From: Trichomonas tenax
Lineage: Eukaryota; Parabasalia; Trichomonadida; Trichomonadidae
DNA: 64,000 bases
Assembly: GCA_023091735.1 (NCBI GenBank)
Contig: JALKBU010000042.1
Coordinates: 1 to 64,000 of the forward strand
Direction of reading: 5' to 3'
The notes under the pieces are model-generated. The model saw nothing but the letters and a program-made list of their open reading frames with translations, was not told where the DNA came from and made no database searches. The translations under genes were made by a program, and so were the position numbers. Positions 19,244 through 28,845 of the stretch are shown here, piece by piece (positions within the stretch are counted from its first letter, which is position 1; every line of letters begins with the position of its first letter).

Positions 19244-20816
19244 CGATTTTGTCACTTTTTATGGAACAAAACGATGAATAATTTGTTTTGAAGAGGCTCC
19301 TGATGCAAAGATAATGATCTCTGCCATTCAAATTCGGAGATCATATTCATCATGAGCAATAAGATTTCTGAGCTGTCTACTTCCCGGTTGGCTGCGTTAT
19401 AACTTTAGAAATGATCATAACTCGCTTTATTAAGGGGGTAATTTCTATGACACGTAAACATCAAATTGTAAAGCATCATTTTGTCATGTAAATATCGAGA
19501 TTCTCTTAGCTTGTAGCGGAACCAGGCTCGGTGTGTTCACGACACATAGGGGGTTATATAGGACCACGGTATTGGCTCTGTTGACAGTTCATTTGTCGAT
19601 GAAAACATAACAAAAACAAGAATTCGAAGAGTTGTTTTTGGATCCAGCTATCAAACGGAAGCCACATATAGCTTACAGCCATGTATAATATTTGCTACTG
19701 TTAGACGTGTAGGTTGTCGTTTTGCATTGTTCAAAATTCTAATTTATAAATATAATCCCTTTATTTTACTATCTTTACACACGAGTTATCACACGCTAAT
19801 GAATGTATATTTGGCACTAATTCTAAAAATGAGTTTTTTGATCATGATTCTAAATAATAATAATCAAGTCATTGAGTGGAAACTTTTTTGAATTCGATTA
19901 TTGATTTACAACTTTTAACGGTGTTTTCAAATTAAAATTTATTGCAATTGGACAATAGATGTCATTTTGACTTCTCAAAAGCTTATGAATATGATAAATA
20001 GTCATTGTACGCCATTAAAAACATGAATGAATGGAGCACACTTCTCCAATATTCTATGAACATCATACATCTTGGTAAGTTTATATCATAGAGATTTATG
20101 CTTTGTCGCAAATTAACGATGTTAATATATATATATTTTTGATGTTCCAAATGATAGCTTATGGCTTTAATGGCATTCTTGTAGATATTTTTTTATAAAC
20201 TCTAGAGTTAATACCTGGAGTCTTCAATCAACACAATAGTTTCAGAATTAACAGTTCAATTTCCATTGAATAAGATAGTGATGCACTGAAGTGAATAAAA
20301 ACTTACGCAATCAATGAAACACAGGTTTTAAGTCAGATTTAAATCTACAAATGGTTTTGCTCAATTGGCATACATATACTGAGTAGATCTCATGTTTTTA
20401 TCTCGGCTTTGATCTCACTTGTCAAAATTATTCCGAGATTTTAGCTGATGTTGTTGCCGCTTGATTGCGTAATTAGCATTTTCTAATTCTTTAGTTTTGA
20501 CGCAATGCACAATTTCATGATTTATCGGTAAAAGTGCTCACATTATACGTTTTAGAACCTGCACTATGGAAAAACACATGTTTATCAGCAAAGCAGCTTC
20601 GCAGGCTAAAGAAAACAACTGAAGATTTCTTTATTCACAGCATTTTGTCCAAAGCAATTATGTTTAGCCCAGCTTTCATGAAGTGATGCAAACAACACTA
20701 GTTATTGAAGAAATTCATCGTTGTTTGTTAAATCTTTTTGACTGTGAAAGAGCGACCTCAATATGAAGTCCTTTAAACATCCAAAAATATACAGAAGGAT
20801 ATAGAGGAGTTGTGTC
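19244..20816. other. Long gene-free stretch
   Basis: No supportable gene. Bases 19505-19600 are somewhat richer in G and C and contain a 5-bp hairpin (TGTGT, loop TCACG, ACACA). No tRNA, snRNA or SRP RNA pattern could be fitted. Bases 20570-20700 contain short protein-like frames that are too broken to assign. Confidence 0.5.
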
Positions 20817-21161
20817 TCAAAATGTTATCAAATTATCTTCCAATGTAATTTTTTTCTCCGTCAGTTGCTTGCATCGTATCTTTTGTTGGAGTTTCAATCT
20901 GAAGTATGATGTTATATATATATAATAAGTTTTCATCGGATCTAATTGAAATGATAAAATAATTTCATATATTTTCCTCTCAAGCGATTCATATGATTTT
21001 GTTGTATGTGTTGCAAGATATTTATTTATATGTTTAATTACTTGCTCGGATGATGTCGTTTTTGATTGAAGTGATGGAAGAGATTCGTTTAACTTCTTGA
21101 TTGTGTTTTCGTCTGATTCTGATTTTGCTCGAAATGATAGAAGAGATAGAAGTTGGCCAAT
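20817..21161 (-). pseudogene. Relic of a BTB-like family gene, C-terminal part
   Basis: The minus strand is open for 115 codons from just after a TAG to the TGA at 20817-20819, with no ATG at its start. The translation is protein-like (LLSFRAKSESDENTIKKLNE, later VIKHINKYLATHTTKSYESL, ERKIYEIILSF). Its KSESDENTIKKL segment resembles QSESASDKITIKKL just 3' of the BTB-like pseudogene (near 21500), so both probably derive from paralogous genes of one family. No intact copy is in the window. Confidence 0.4.
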
Positions 21162-21493
21162 CTAAATTTGAATACTTTAATGGTTCTATAGCTTTTAAAT
21201 ACTATTGTGATGCTATCTATCAAATATTAGAGCATGCTTTTTTACGATAACCGCAAAAACATTGAAACATCACAAATGGTTTATTTTATATCGGCATATC
21301 ATGCATATGCAAAATAACTTATCAAAAAATTACCCTTTACGGCAGTTATTGTAAAAATGGCAAAAATTGTCATTTGTAAAGTCGGATTTTTATTTTTCTT
21401 CGGTATTGAGCTTCAGCATGCAATTTTGTTGGAAACGGCAATTAAAATGTAGACTATAGTGTATCCCATATAGGAGATCAGTGTACTTGGCTT

Positions 21494-22229
21494 TTAATTT
21501 CTTGATTGTGATTTTGTCTGATGCTGATTCTGATTGAAGTGATCATAACTATTTTCACTGGCAATGATATTTAGAACGATATCGAAACATTCTGGTGTCA
21601 GAAATGAGTAATCGAGATACTTTAGCGAATGAAGGAATTCACGAGAAGTTGAGATTAGTTTTAAAATCAGTGTGTTAATAAATGATGCATTTGATGATCT
21701 CTTAAAATCTGTTCAGAATAATCAAATCCTAGTTCAGATAACGTCAAAACGAGAATGTCAATGTCAATCTTATCTAAATGATTTCTAATATAATCAATCA
21801 AAGGCTTAACATTGCATGTTGATATATAGATGTTTTTCATTACAAAAAGGTCGAAGGAGTTATTTCAACTTCTTTGTAAAGCGAGATAAAAGACTGCATG
21901 AGATCTCTGTTTCCGATTGCAACACCTAAATTAAATAAATCTTTAGCTTCTTCTCCACTAATTTTGAGATCAGGAACTTGACCTAAAATGAGTTGGTCAA
22001 ATATTTCGTATGTATCATCTTTCTTGATGTTGCATGCGAATGACATGCTTCTTTTCGTTTTGTTCTTTAGTAAAAGCGCGAAAACTTTGCTGCTCACAAT
22101 TTGTGTATGAAATGCCTTCGTTTTGTATTCATGATTGTTGATTATTATTTTGAGGTCTGCATTCCCTACATCAGCAATGCGTGCTGATCTCATCAGATAA
22201 TCCATCTGAGGAAGCATTGAAGCACACAT
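21494..22229 (-). pseudogene. BTB/POZ-like protein, frameshifted
   Basis: From ATG 22227-22229 the frame encodes a BTB-like N-terminus (ADLKIIINNHEYKTKAFHTQ, then VSSKVFALLLKN) and following helices, and stops at 21840. Directly after, in another frame, comes MKNIYISTCNVKPLIDYIRN, DKIDIDILVLTLSELGFDYS (to about 21667). In a third frame comes SREFLHSLKYLDYSFLTPEC, FDIVLNIIASENS (to 21494). The three pieces read as one continuous helical protein of a type abundant in Trichomonas. The first shift falls at a T5 run (21844-21848). At least two frameshifts make it a pseudogene, barring assembly error. Confidence 0.65.
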
Positions 22230-22682
22230 TTTATGAATATTTTGCAAACAATTTAGGGACGACCCAATTTAAATTCTATAGTATTGATATGCAATTTCCA
22301 CACATTATGTTTGAAAGCTTATAAATAAAGAGGGACGACACGGCATATTCCAAGTTATCAATGTAGTGATTTTATGTTTCATAATTCATTTCATATCAAC
22401 AATAATCAACAGAACATAAATTTAGAGATTCACTGACAATTTATCAAATGAATATTTTCACCATCTAAATTAAGGATGTTGCTTTGGAAGAACCTCAGGA
22501 AAATGCAAAAACGCACGAAAATTCATCTTCCAAGCGATGATTAATTTCCAAAAATCTTCTTCCTTTGTCATTTTTTTCCTTCCCACGTCATTGCAATCTT
22601 CCAAAACGACATCCCTACCTAAATATATCAAAATTGTAAATATGCAGTGTAATAATAATAATTTAATCACAAATACAAAACA
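22230..22682. other. Intergenic region with a doubtful short ORF
   Basis: A minus-strand frame ending at 22470 encodes about 49 protein-like residues (EEDFWKLIIAWKMNFRAFLH, FPEVLPKQHP), preceded by a related-looking short segment in another frame. No family recognised and no promoter-like signal. It may be a relic. Confidence 0.3.
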
Positions 22683-23489
22683 TTAATGTCTAATAACAGC
22701 AACACTTGGAGCTTCTTCAACAAAGAACTCGTCATCACCTTCTTCGATCTCGTTTTCAGTGTCTTTAACACCACCAGTTCGTCCTTCAACTTCCTGCATG
22801 AGATTCATGAACTGAGCACCATTGAACACATCCATAGCCTCTAAGTTCAAATTCACGACGCCACGCATGAATGCCTTGCGAAGGCGTTGCTGCATCTCTA
22901 AGAAACCCTTCTATTTAAACTCTAATTCTGCTCTTGCAGCTGCAAGTTCTGTTTCAAGCTTTGTTATCTGTGCATTGAATCTCTTTCCATTTCCTTTCGA
23001 TTCTTTCTCATAGACTGTCCGAGCTTCGTTTTCTAATCTATCTTCTCGGGATTTATGCATCTTTCTAATCAAGCGCCTGAAGAAAACTCTCTTCGTGGCA
23101 TTTCGAATGAATATATCCTCGAAACGACGTGTTAAGATGAGTTTTTCAATACCATCAGTAATCCAAGTATGAAAACTCCGCGATGTGAGATTCATATTGC
23201 GTACTTTGTTATGCAAAAGTGCACTTTTGTCTACTAATTTTCTTAAAATTTCTTGTTTACGTGTTAATTCTGCTGTATTTCCTTGTGTAACTGCTTGCAT
23301 TTCTTTAAAATTTCCCTAGTATCCATTTAATTCTGCTTCAAGCTTCTGAATTATCAGTATATAATAATCACTTTGCTCTTTCGCGATGACTTGTTCATTA
23401 TATGTCAAGAATTTCTGAAGGTTGTCTCTCAGGTTGTCGAAGTTTATCGTAATAATTTCATGTAACGTATCTTCAGCTTTATCACTCAT
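22683..23489 (-). pseudogene. POC5: POC5-like centriolar protein interrupted by two in-frame TAG codons
   Basis: One reading frame runs from ATG 23487-23489 to TAA 22683-22685 (268 codons) with TAG at 23316-23318 and 22911-22913 and no frameshift. The C-terminal part has FMRGVVNLNLEAMDVF, matching the diagnostic POC5 segment with the invariant RGV-x-x-LNLEAM. Upstream is a long coiled coil (FHTWITDGIEKLILTRRFED, KLETELAAARAELEFK). POC5 binds centrin and builds the inner scaffold of centrioles and basal bodies. The TAGs follow ELNGY and AELEFK. Because coding resumes in phase both times with conserved sequence on each side, this is either a recent pseudogene, a sequence error, or a gene whose TAGs are read through. 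Confidence 0.75.
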
Positions 23490-23641
23490 TTTTCAGATTT
23501 TTTAAACGTCTATTTTTTACATTTGGATTTTTTGATGTAACTCAACTTTACATATCAGATTCATATTTATTTGTCAATTTGTGTCAGATTCCAAAAAAAT
23601 CAGTTAATAACACATTAGTATTTAATCGATAAACACACAAA

Positions 23642-24586
23642 TCAGTTCATAAAGCTGGTAAACTTCTCCTGAGTGAGATCGTTCAAGTCATCGTTGTATT
23701 TCAGCTGGTAAATTAAACCAGAAGAGATAGCGGCAACAATTTTATTATCACCAACGAAGGAAATTGATGTATTGCTGCTCTCAGGAACTTTCCATGTGGC
23801 TGTTGAGCGCTTTGCTTCGTCAGAATTATCTTCAATTGCGAAAACGTGGAGAGTATTCTTCGATGATGTACTAGCAATGATGTTAGCTGTTGGGCAAAAT
23901 GCAATGCTCTGAATTGTAGCAGAGAACGAACCGCGTCTGAATTCGCAAATTTTATCCCCAGTTCTTGAGTTAAATACGCGAATGATTGTGCCAACCTCAC
24001 TGGAAGTAGCAACCATTGATCCATCGATATTGAATTTGATGTGGGAGATCTGATGTGTGTGTGCATTGATAGATTTGTCTAAAGAACCGCTTGCTTCGAC
24101 TGAAACGATGCGTAAAGCACCAGTTTGTCTTCCACACATTGCAATTACGTAGTTATTATCGAGTATTGCAAAGTCGCATGGCGCGTTTTCGTTAACAACG
24201 CACCTTAATTGCGTGTACAAACCAGCAGGCTCGAAGTTATAGACTCTAACCTCATTCTTGAGTGTAATAGCGAACATTTTAGGTAACATATAGAGTCCTT
24301 TTATTGTTTCCGGACAATCAATTTGTGTTAGAGGCCTATGTATTGAGCAATCGAACACGCAGACAGATTTATCGCTAAAAGCGCGCTGTCCTTCAACACC
24401 TGAGTAAACTACTTTGTTTATTCCGGATAAAGTGACTGCATGTGAAATTTGGCGATTCTCGATTTGCCTGAATTTCTCTTCGAACGGATATGTGTTGTAA
24501 ACTCCGAATCCGTTGGAATAGCTCACACACATCGTTTTTCCGTCATTCGTGAATGTAATGTGATTCACTACAACAGGCAGCGACAT
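23642..24586 (-). CDS. WIPI/Atg18-type PROPPIN (PI3P-binding WD-repeat protein)
   Basis: This 314-residue protein forms a seven-blade WD-like propeller. The diagnostic phosphoinositide motif is present as EFRRG (about 215-219), preceded by VGTIIRVFNSRTG, the conserved blade-5 strand of PROPPINs. The N-terminal blade reads ITFTNDGKTMCVSYSNGFGVY. Other landmarks are SHIKFNIDGSMVATSS and SIAFCPTANIIASTSSKNTLHVFAIE. Members bind PI3P or PI(3,5)P2 on endosomes and autophagosomal membranes and act in autophagy. The compact length and lack of long loops suit the WIPI3/4 (Hsv2-like) group. The start ATG is at 24584-24586 and the stop is TGA. Confidence 0.92.
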   Translation of the reverse strand: MSLPVVVNHITFTNDGKTMCVSYSNGFGVYNTYPFEEKFRQIENRQISHAVTLSGINKVVYSGVEGQRAFSDKSVCVFDCSIHRPLTQIDCPETIKGLYMLPKMFAITLKNEVRVYNFEPAGLYTQLRCVVNENAPCDFAILDNNYVIAMCGRQTGALRIVSVEASGSLDKSINAHTHQISHIKFNIDGSMVATSSEVGTIIRVFNSRTGDKICEFRRGSFSATIQSIAFCPTANIIASTSSKNTLHVFAIEDNSDEAKRSTATWKVPESSNTSISFVGDNKIVAAISSGLIYQLKYNDDLNDLTQEKFTSFMN

Positions 24587-25022
24587 TTTTGTTATTTTTT
24601 TTGGTGATATTTTTGTTGAGCATTTGGATTTATTTTACTAATGTACCCACTTTTCGCAATATAATTATTACGAAATTTGTTTTCCAACTCCAATATTTTG
24701 TAAAACGTCATATTTCTGTGATACTAAACTCTTAAATAATCTATATTATGATTGAATTTCATTGAAAAATTATTATAAGTTGCCAATTATTTGTCGTCCA
24801 AATTTAATATTTAAGATTTTTAAACTTTTCTCTTTCAAATTGCTCCAAATCGAAACTAACAGCGATACACAAACTCTCAGATCAATCTTTAACTTTTGAT
24901 TTGTAAATAAAATTACATGTCAAAATATAATGATATAATTTTAAGCTCTGAGATTATAGCATTAGATATCCATAGGACTAAATATGATTAATTTATAATA
25001 CAAATAACTACAAACATTTTAT
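24587..25022. other. Intergenic region
   Basis: AT-rich, no gene, repeat or RNA recognised. Confidence 0.5.
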
Positions 25023-26870
25023 TCAATATTCATGTCCATTGTCCATAAACAATGTTCTCAGGGTCTTAATCAACATGGATTTTGTATGGTTAGAAAGAGA
25101 AGCGAGATCTATCTCAACTTCCATGCCTGAAATATCGAGAATTTCATTTGAATTAACAATAATTCTACGCAACTTTTTGGCTAACTTGATCCTCTGCTTA
25201 TCTGTTAAGAACTCCTGCGCTCTCTGAATGTTAATGCAGAATAATTCTTCATCTTCATAAGAAACAGTATTTTCTGACCTTCCTGGCTTCTTCGTAGCTC
25301 CTTTGACCGCATCATTGACTTTATTTTTGCGACCAGGTGGTCTTCCACGTTGTTTATGTGGTCTTTGATTTTCAGGTGGAGGAACGAAAGCAGGCTGTGG
25401 TTCTTTGATTTTCCTTGGCCTTCCAACGCCCTTTGGAGCTCTTGTATAGTCATCGTTATCGCTCGAAGATGATGAATCGTCCAATAATGAAAGTTCGTCT
25501 CGATCAAATACAACGCGTAGTTGACGCTTACCTGCTTGAACTATAGGCTTTTGAGGATTGCGCGATGGGGCTGTTGTTGGTTTTGGTGGTGCTTCAAACA
25601 AATTATCATTCAATATGCATAATCTCGATGGAATTGAATAGCAAAGTGGCTGCTCAGGTAGTTTAAATGGTATAAATGGCGAATTATCATCATCTGAATA
25701 AACAATTTCTTCATATTCATATTCTGACTCAGATGCACTTTCAATTTCTGGATCATTAATTCCCCTAAAGAACGAAGTTGTCTTTGAATTTGGAGTTCCA
25801 TAGCCTTTTTGAACTGATTTCCCGTATAATACTCTTTTCCGCTTTTGATTTCTATCACTATTTGATTCCTTCCTTTTTCTGACTACTTTGACCATCTTAT
25901 GCTTTGGCAAAGGCGGTCTTATAGGAATTTTCAAATCTTTTGCCTCTTCTTCTTCCTCGAACTCCGATATATATTCATCATCATCTGCAGCGTTTTCTTC
26001 GTTTGGAGCCGAGTGAAAGTCTATTCCATTGAAATTATCAACACTTTGTGCTTCGGGTACAGATTCAATAATTTTTTCGCTCTGTTTGATGTCTCTATCC
26101 TCCTGTGGATTGATTTCGATTGTGTTTTGCCGAGAAATGCCTTTCGATGCGACTCTTTGCATTAAGTGCATAGTTTTTGGCTGAAAACCTGGTACAGGTA
26201 CAGACCTTGTTTTATCTATCGGTTTTTTCTCTAGTGGATGAAAATTTCTTAAACTTGGTTGTCTCGAAATAATTTTATTTGGCGTAAATGGACATTTGTA
26301 TGTTTTTTCTGATTTAACTACAGGTTTAGATTGATTTTGAAAAGGAATCTGGCGTTTATTGTCTGTATTTTGAATTGTTGGTAAAACCGAATAAAATGAA
26401 GCGGAAAATGCATAGTACTGCTTCAGGTATGATGGCATTTTGGTAAAGATTTCATTTATTTTGTTAATTTGATCTGTTATCGATTGTTCCCAATTAAAAT
26501 AATATATTTTTAACATTTTTTTAATATTTTTCGAAATAAATGTTGAAATCAGGCTAAACAATTTCAGTTGATCACGTACACTAGCATTATCTGATAAAAT
26601 TTTACTGTTTTCTGAAATTATTTTGCAATTATTGGCAATAATCTTTAAATCATCGACTATTTGATCGATGTATCGATATATATTCAATTTTAGGTTCTCG
26701 TAGATATGATGAATCGTAGTTTTGTCTTTAAAGAGTTGATCTTGATTCAAAATTATCTGCATATACAACGAATTTGGATCACCTCTTACAAGAGAACCTA
26801 AGCGTGACTTTCCTAGATCCTGCAGGAAGGGAAGGAGACGTTGTCTCCCATCTTCCCTCAGGGAAAGCAT
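25023..26870 (-). CDS. Chromatin protein with bromodomain-like, AT-hook and NET-like regions
   Basis: This 615-residue protein has three visible parts. Residues about 60-150 (YIDQIVDDLKIIANNCKIIS and the following helices) look like the helical core of a divergent bromodomain; the canonical acetyl-lysine Asn cannot be placed securely. The middle is disordered, with acidic runs (SEFEEEEEAKD, ESASESEYEYEEI). Residues about 480-550 contain AT-hook-like GRP motifs (KGVGRPRKIKEP, KQRGRPPGRKNK) and KKPGRSEN. The C-terminus (about 550-612) resembles the NET/ET domain of BET proteins: FLTDKQRIKLAKKLRRIIVN, then EIDLASLSNHTKSMLIKTLR. BET proteins recruit transcription regulators to acetylated chromatin. 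Its 5' flank carries a TAACCTTA motif (26948-26956, minus) about 80 bp upstream. Confidence 0.6.
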   Translation of the reverse strand: MLSLREDGRQRLLPFLQDLGKSRLGSLVRGDPNSLYMQIILNQDQLFKDKTTIHHIYENLKLNIYRYIDQIVDDLKIIANNCKIISENSKILSDNASVRDQLKLFSLISTFISKNIKKMLKIYYFNWEQSITDQINKINEIFTKMPSYLKQYYAFSASFYSVLPTIQNTDNKRQIPFQNQSKPVVKSEKTYKCPFTPNKIISRQPSLRNFHPLEKKPIDKTRSVPVPGFQPKTMHLMQRVASKGISRQNTIEINPQEDRDIKQSEKIIESVPEAQSVDNFNGIDFHSAPNEENAADDDEYISEFEEEEEAKDLKIPIRPPLPKHKMVKVVRKRKESNSDRNQKRKRVLYGKSVQKGYGTPNSKTTSFFRGINDPEIESASESEYEYEEIVYSDDDNSPFIPFKLPEQPLCYSIPSRLCILNDNLFEAPPKPTTAPSRNPQKPIVQAGKRQLRVVFDRDELSLLDDSSSSSDNDDYTRAPKGVGRPRKIKEPQPAFVPPPENQRPHKQRGRPPGRKNKVNDAVKGATKKPGRSENTVSYEDEELFCINIQRAQEFLTDKQRIKLAKKLRRIIVNSNEILDISGMEVEIDLASLSNHTKSMLIKTLRTLFMDNGHEY

Positions 26871-27591
26871 TTGAATCAGGGTTTTTCTATGTATAGATTT
26901 TGTTTCCCTTATATTTCTTATATATTAAATATTAGCATATTCTATAAATAAGGTTAAATGCTTCGTTTTGTCGGATTTAATTGCGCTGCAGAGAATGGCC
27001 TGGAGAATTAGTGATTGCCTTCACAACAACTTTTTTGGCTAAAAGCCGGAGCAACAGGTGACGATTCAATGGCTGCGCTACGCTGTGCTCCGCTACGCCA
27101 TTGAATCGTCACCTGTTGCGGAGCAATTCGCTAAATTGCAATGATTGAAGAAAACAACTTGCCATGTAAAATATCAAATGTCAAAAGACGATAGCACACT
27201 CTTATCTGACACTCCTCGGATTTCTTCCATTGATTTTATTTCGATATTGAACGTCAATGTGATCATTTGTTTGGTACAAATATAGTTAGATAGACATAGA
27301 AAATTGAACTATTAAAAGTGTTTTACGTAAAGTCAATTCTTAAAGTTATATTTCAAAGATGAAAATCAATATATTCAGAATTATTCCAAAATGAAAGGGC
27401 AAATTATATATACCGACTATATTAAGAACTTACCAACCATGGCTTTGTATTCTTAAAAATAATTAAGAACAATATGTTGATTTTTTAGTAATAGACTGTA
27501 TTTTATTTCAAAACAATTGCATATATGTTAGATATATTTGGCAAACTACTAACATGCGCTACCATCGTAATTTATTTGCTTTGATTATAAT
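26871..27591. other. Intergenic region with a GC-rich palindrome
   Basis: No gene. It contains the TAACCTTAT motif at 26948-26956 and the perfect inverted repeat at 27051-27119. Bases 26985-27130 are clearly richer in G+C than their surroundings. Confidence 0.6.
27047..27126. repeat. Perfect 23-bp inverted repeat with 23-nt spacer and flanking direct repeat
   Basis: Arms 27051-27073 and 27097-27119 are exact reverse complements, starting GCAACAGGTGACG on the left. The spacer 27074-27096 (TGCGCTACGCTGTGCTCCGC and TAC) is GC-rich and holds two CGCTACG-like units. An 8-bp direct repeat CGGAGCAA lies at 27047-27054 and 27119-27126, overlapping the outer ends. It lies between the 3' end of the membrane-protein gene and the 5' end of the NET protein gene. 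Confidence 0.9.
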
Positions 27592-28284
27592 TTATTTGTT
27601 TTTCTTTCCTTTGCCCTTCTTGTTTTGCTTTGGCTGAGCCTGTGTTTCGTTTTCTGTCTTTTGTTCACCTTCTTGCTCTCCATCTTTATTTTCACCATTT
27701 TGTTGATTTTCTGCAGGTGCTTGATCATGCTTGCGGAAGAAAATGTAAGCAATTGTTGCAATTGTGAAGATAGAAGTCTTGAAATCTCTTCCTGGAGGCA
27801 TTGGATCAGGTTTCGTCATTTTGTAAACGATAATCTCATTTGTATTCGTGTCATATGTTGTTAATTCTATGTTGAGGAAAGAAAACATATTAAGCGAGTA
27901 TGTTAAATTTGTTCCTAAGATTTGGCCAAATGCATTATGAAGTGGAATTTCAGTAAATTCAAGGTTAACATCTGTTACATGGATTTCTTCATCGTCTTCG
28001 AGGTAATAGACTTTAAAAGTATCGCGATCTGTTCCGTTGAATCTTAATATTAATTGATAAAGGAATGGTTCATCGGATTTCGTTAACATAGTAAGGTTTC
28101 CAATCAGTGCATCTTGTGTTGGATGCGGTTTAAAGTGAACATTATATTTTGCTAAATTTTCCTTCGAAACTAGGTCCTGAGCTTGAATTGTCCAGTTTCC
28201 AAACATCAATTCATCGCCCCAGACAGGGTCTCTCTTCGGCCTCTTGTCGCCTCTCATTGCGAGTAAAGTTACAAGAGATAACAT
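27592..28284 (-). CDS. Single-pass membrane protein of unknown function
   Basis: 230 residues. A short hydrophobic N-terminus (MLSLVTLLAM) may be a signal peptide. The lumenal or extracellular part (about 15-165) is beta-rich with Asn-x-Ser/Thr sites (GNWTIQ, GNLTML, FNGTDR). One membrane segment lies at about 168-183 (FKTSIFTIATIAYIFF), followed by a charged tail rich in Glu and Gln that ends KKGKGKKNK. No family recognised. It starts at ATG 28282-28284 directly after an initiator-like motif. Confidence 0.75.
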   Translation of the reverse strand: MLSLVTLLAMRGDKRPKRDPVWGDELMFGNWTIQAQDLVSKENLAKYNVHFKPHPTQDALIGNLTMLTKSDEPFLYQLILRFNGTDRDTFKVYYLEDDEEIHVTDVNLEFTEIPLHNAFGQILGTNLTYSLNMFSFLNIELTTYDTNTNEIIVYKMTKPDPMPPGRDFKTSIFTIATIAYIFFRKHDQAPAENQQNGENKDGEQEGEQKTENETQAQPKQNKKGKGKKNK

Positions 28285-28285
28285 T

Positions 28286-28297
28286 GATAAAAAATGA
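28286..28297 (-). promoter_or_regulatory. Initiator-like motif of the membrane-protein gene
   Basis: On the minus strand TCATTTTTTATC lies one base before the ATG at 28284. It fits the TCAYTWYT initiator pattern with a leader of about 10 nt. Confidence 0.55.
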
Positions 28298-28845
28298 CCA
28301 AAAACGATTCTTTTGAGTAAAGCTTGAACTGATAAACATTACCTCTCGTTATCTCTTTGATCATTAATGTTAATTTAAAATTTCAAATTTTCAAACATTA
28401 AAATCTCACTATATTTGACAATGAAATGATATAAATTTTCTGAGTTTTATATAGATCTATCATTTAAAGAGATAATTTCATCGATACATTCTTGATTCGA
28501 TATTTGAACCTTCTAAATAATATTACGAACTTTTTCTTATTAATATATTTATATAGGAATATCAAAATATAGTCTTTGATGTCAAACATGTCTCATTATG
28601 AAAAAATCTGATTTACAAATTTCTCGCTGGTTTGTCTGTTCAGTAAACTTTCTATTATGAAGAGCCATGAAAGTTTTGTTGAAGTCAACAATTAAACCAT
28701 GAAAGATATTATCAGTATGAAGAAAACAATATGCTTTGATCTTGAATAATCGATTTAGTTTTGATCTTCAAAATCAAGATGCATAAGTTATTTCTTGAGA
28801 TTAAATAATACCTTTAATTCATACAAAACATATAATAAATGACAG
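28298..28845. other. Intergenic region
   Basis: AT-rich, no gene, repeat or RNA recognised. Confidence 0.5.

Noticed and set aside
19505..19600. Possible structured RNA with a 5-bp hairpin
   Set aside because: No cloverleaf, B-box or known snRNA/SRP signature could be fitted; one short hairpin is weak evidence.
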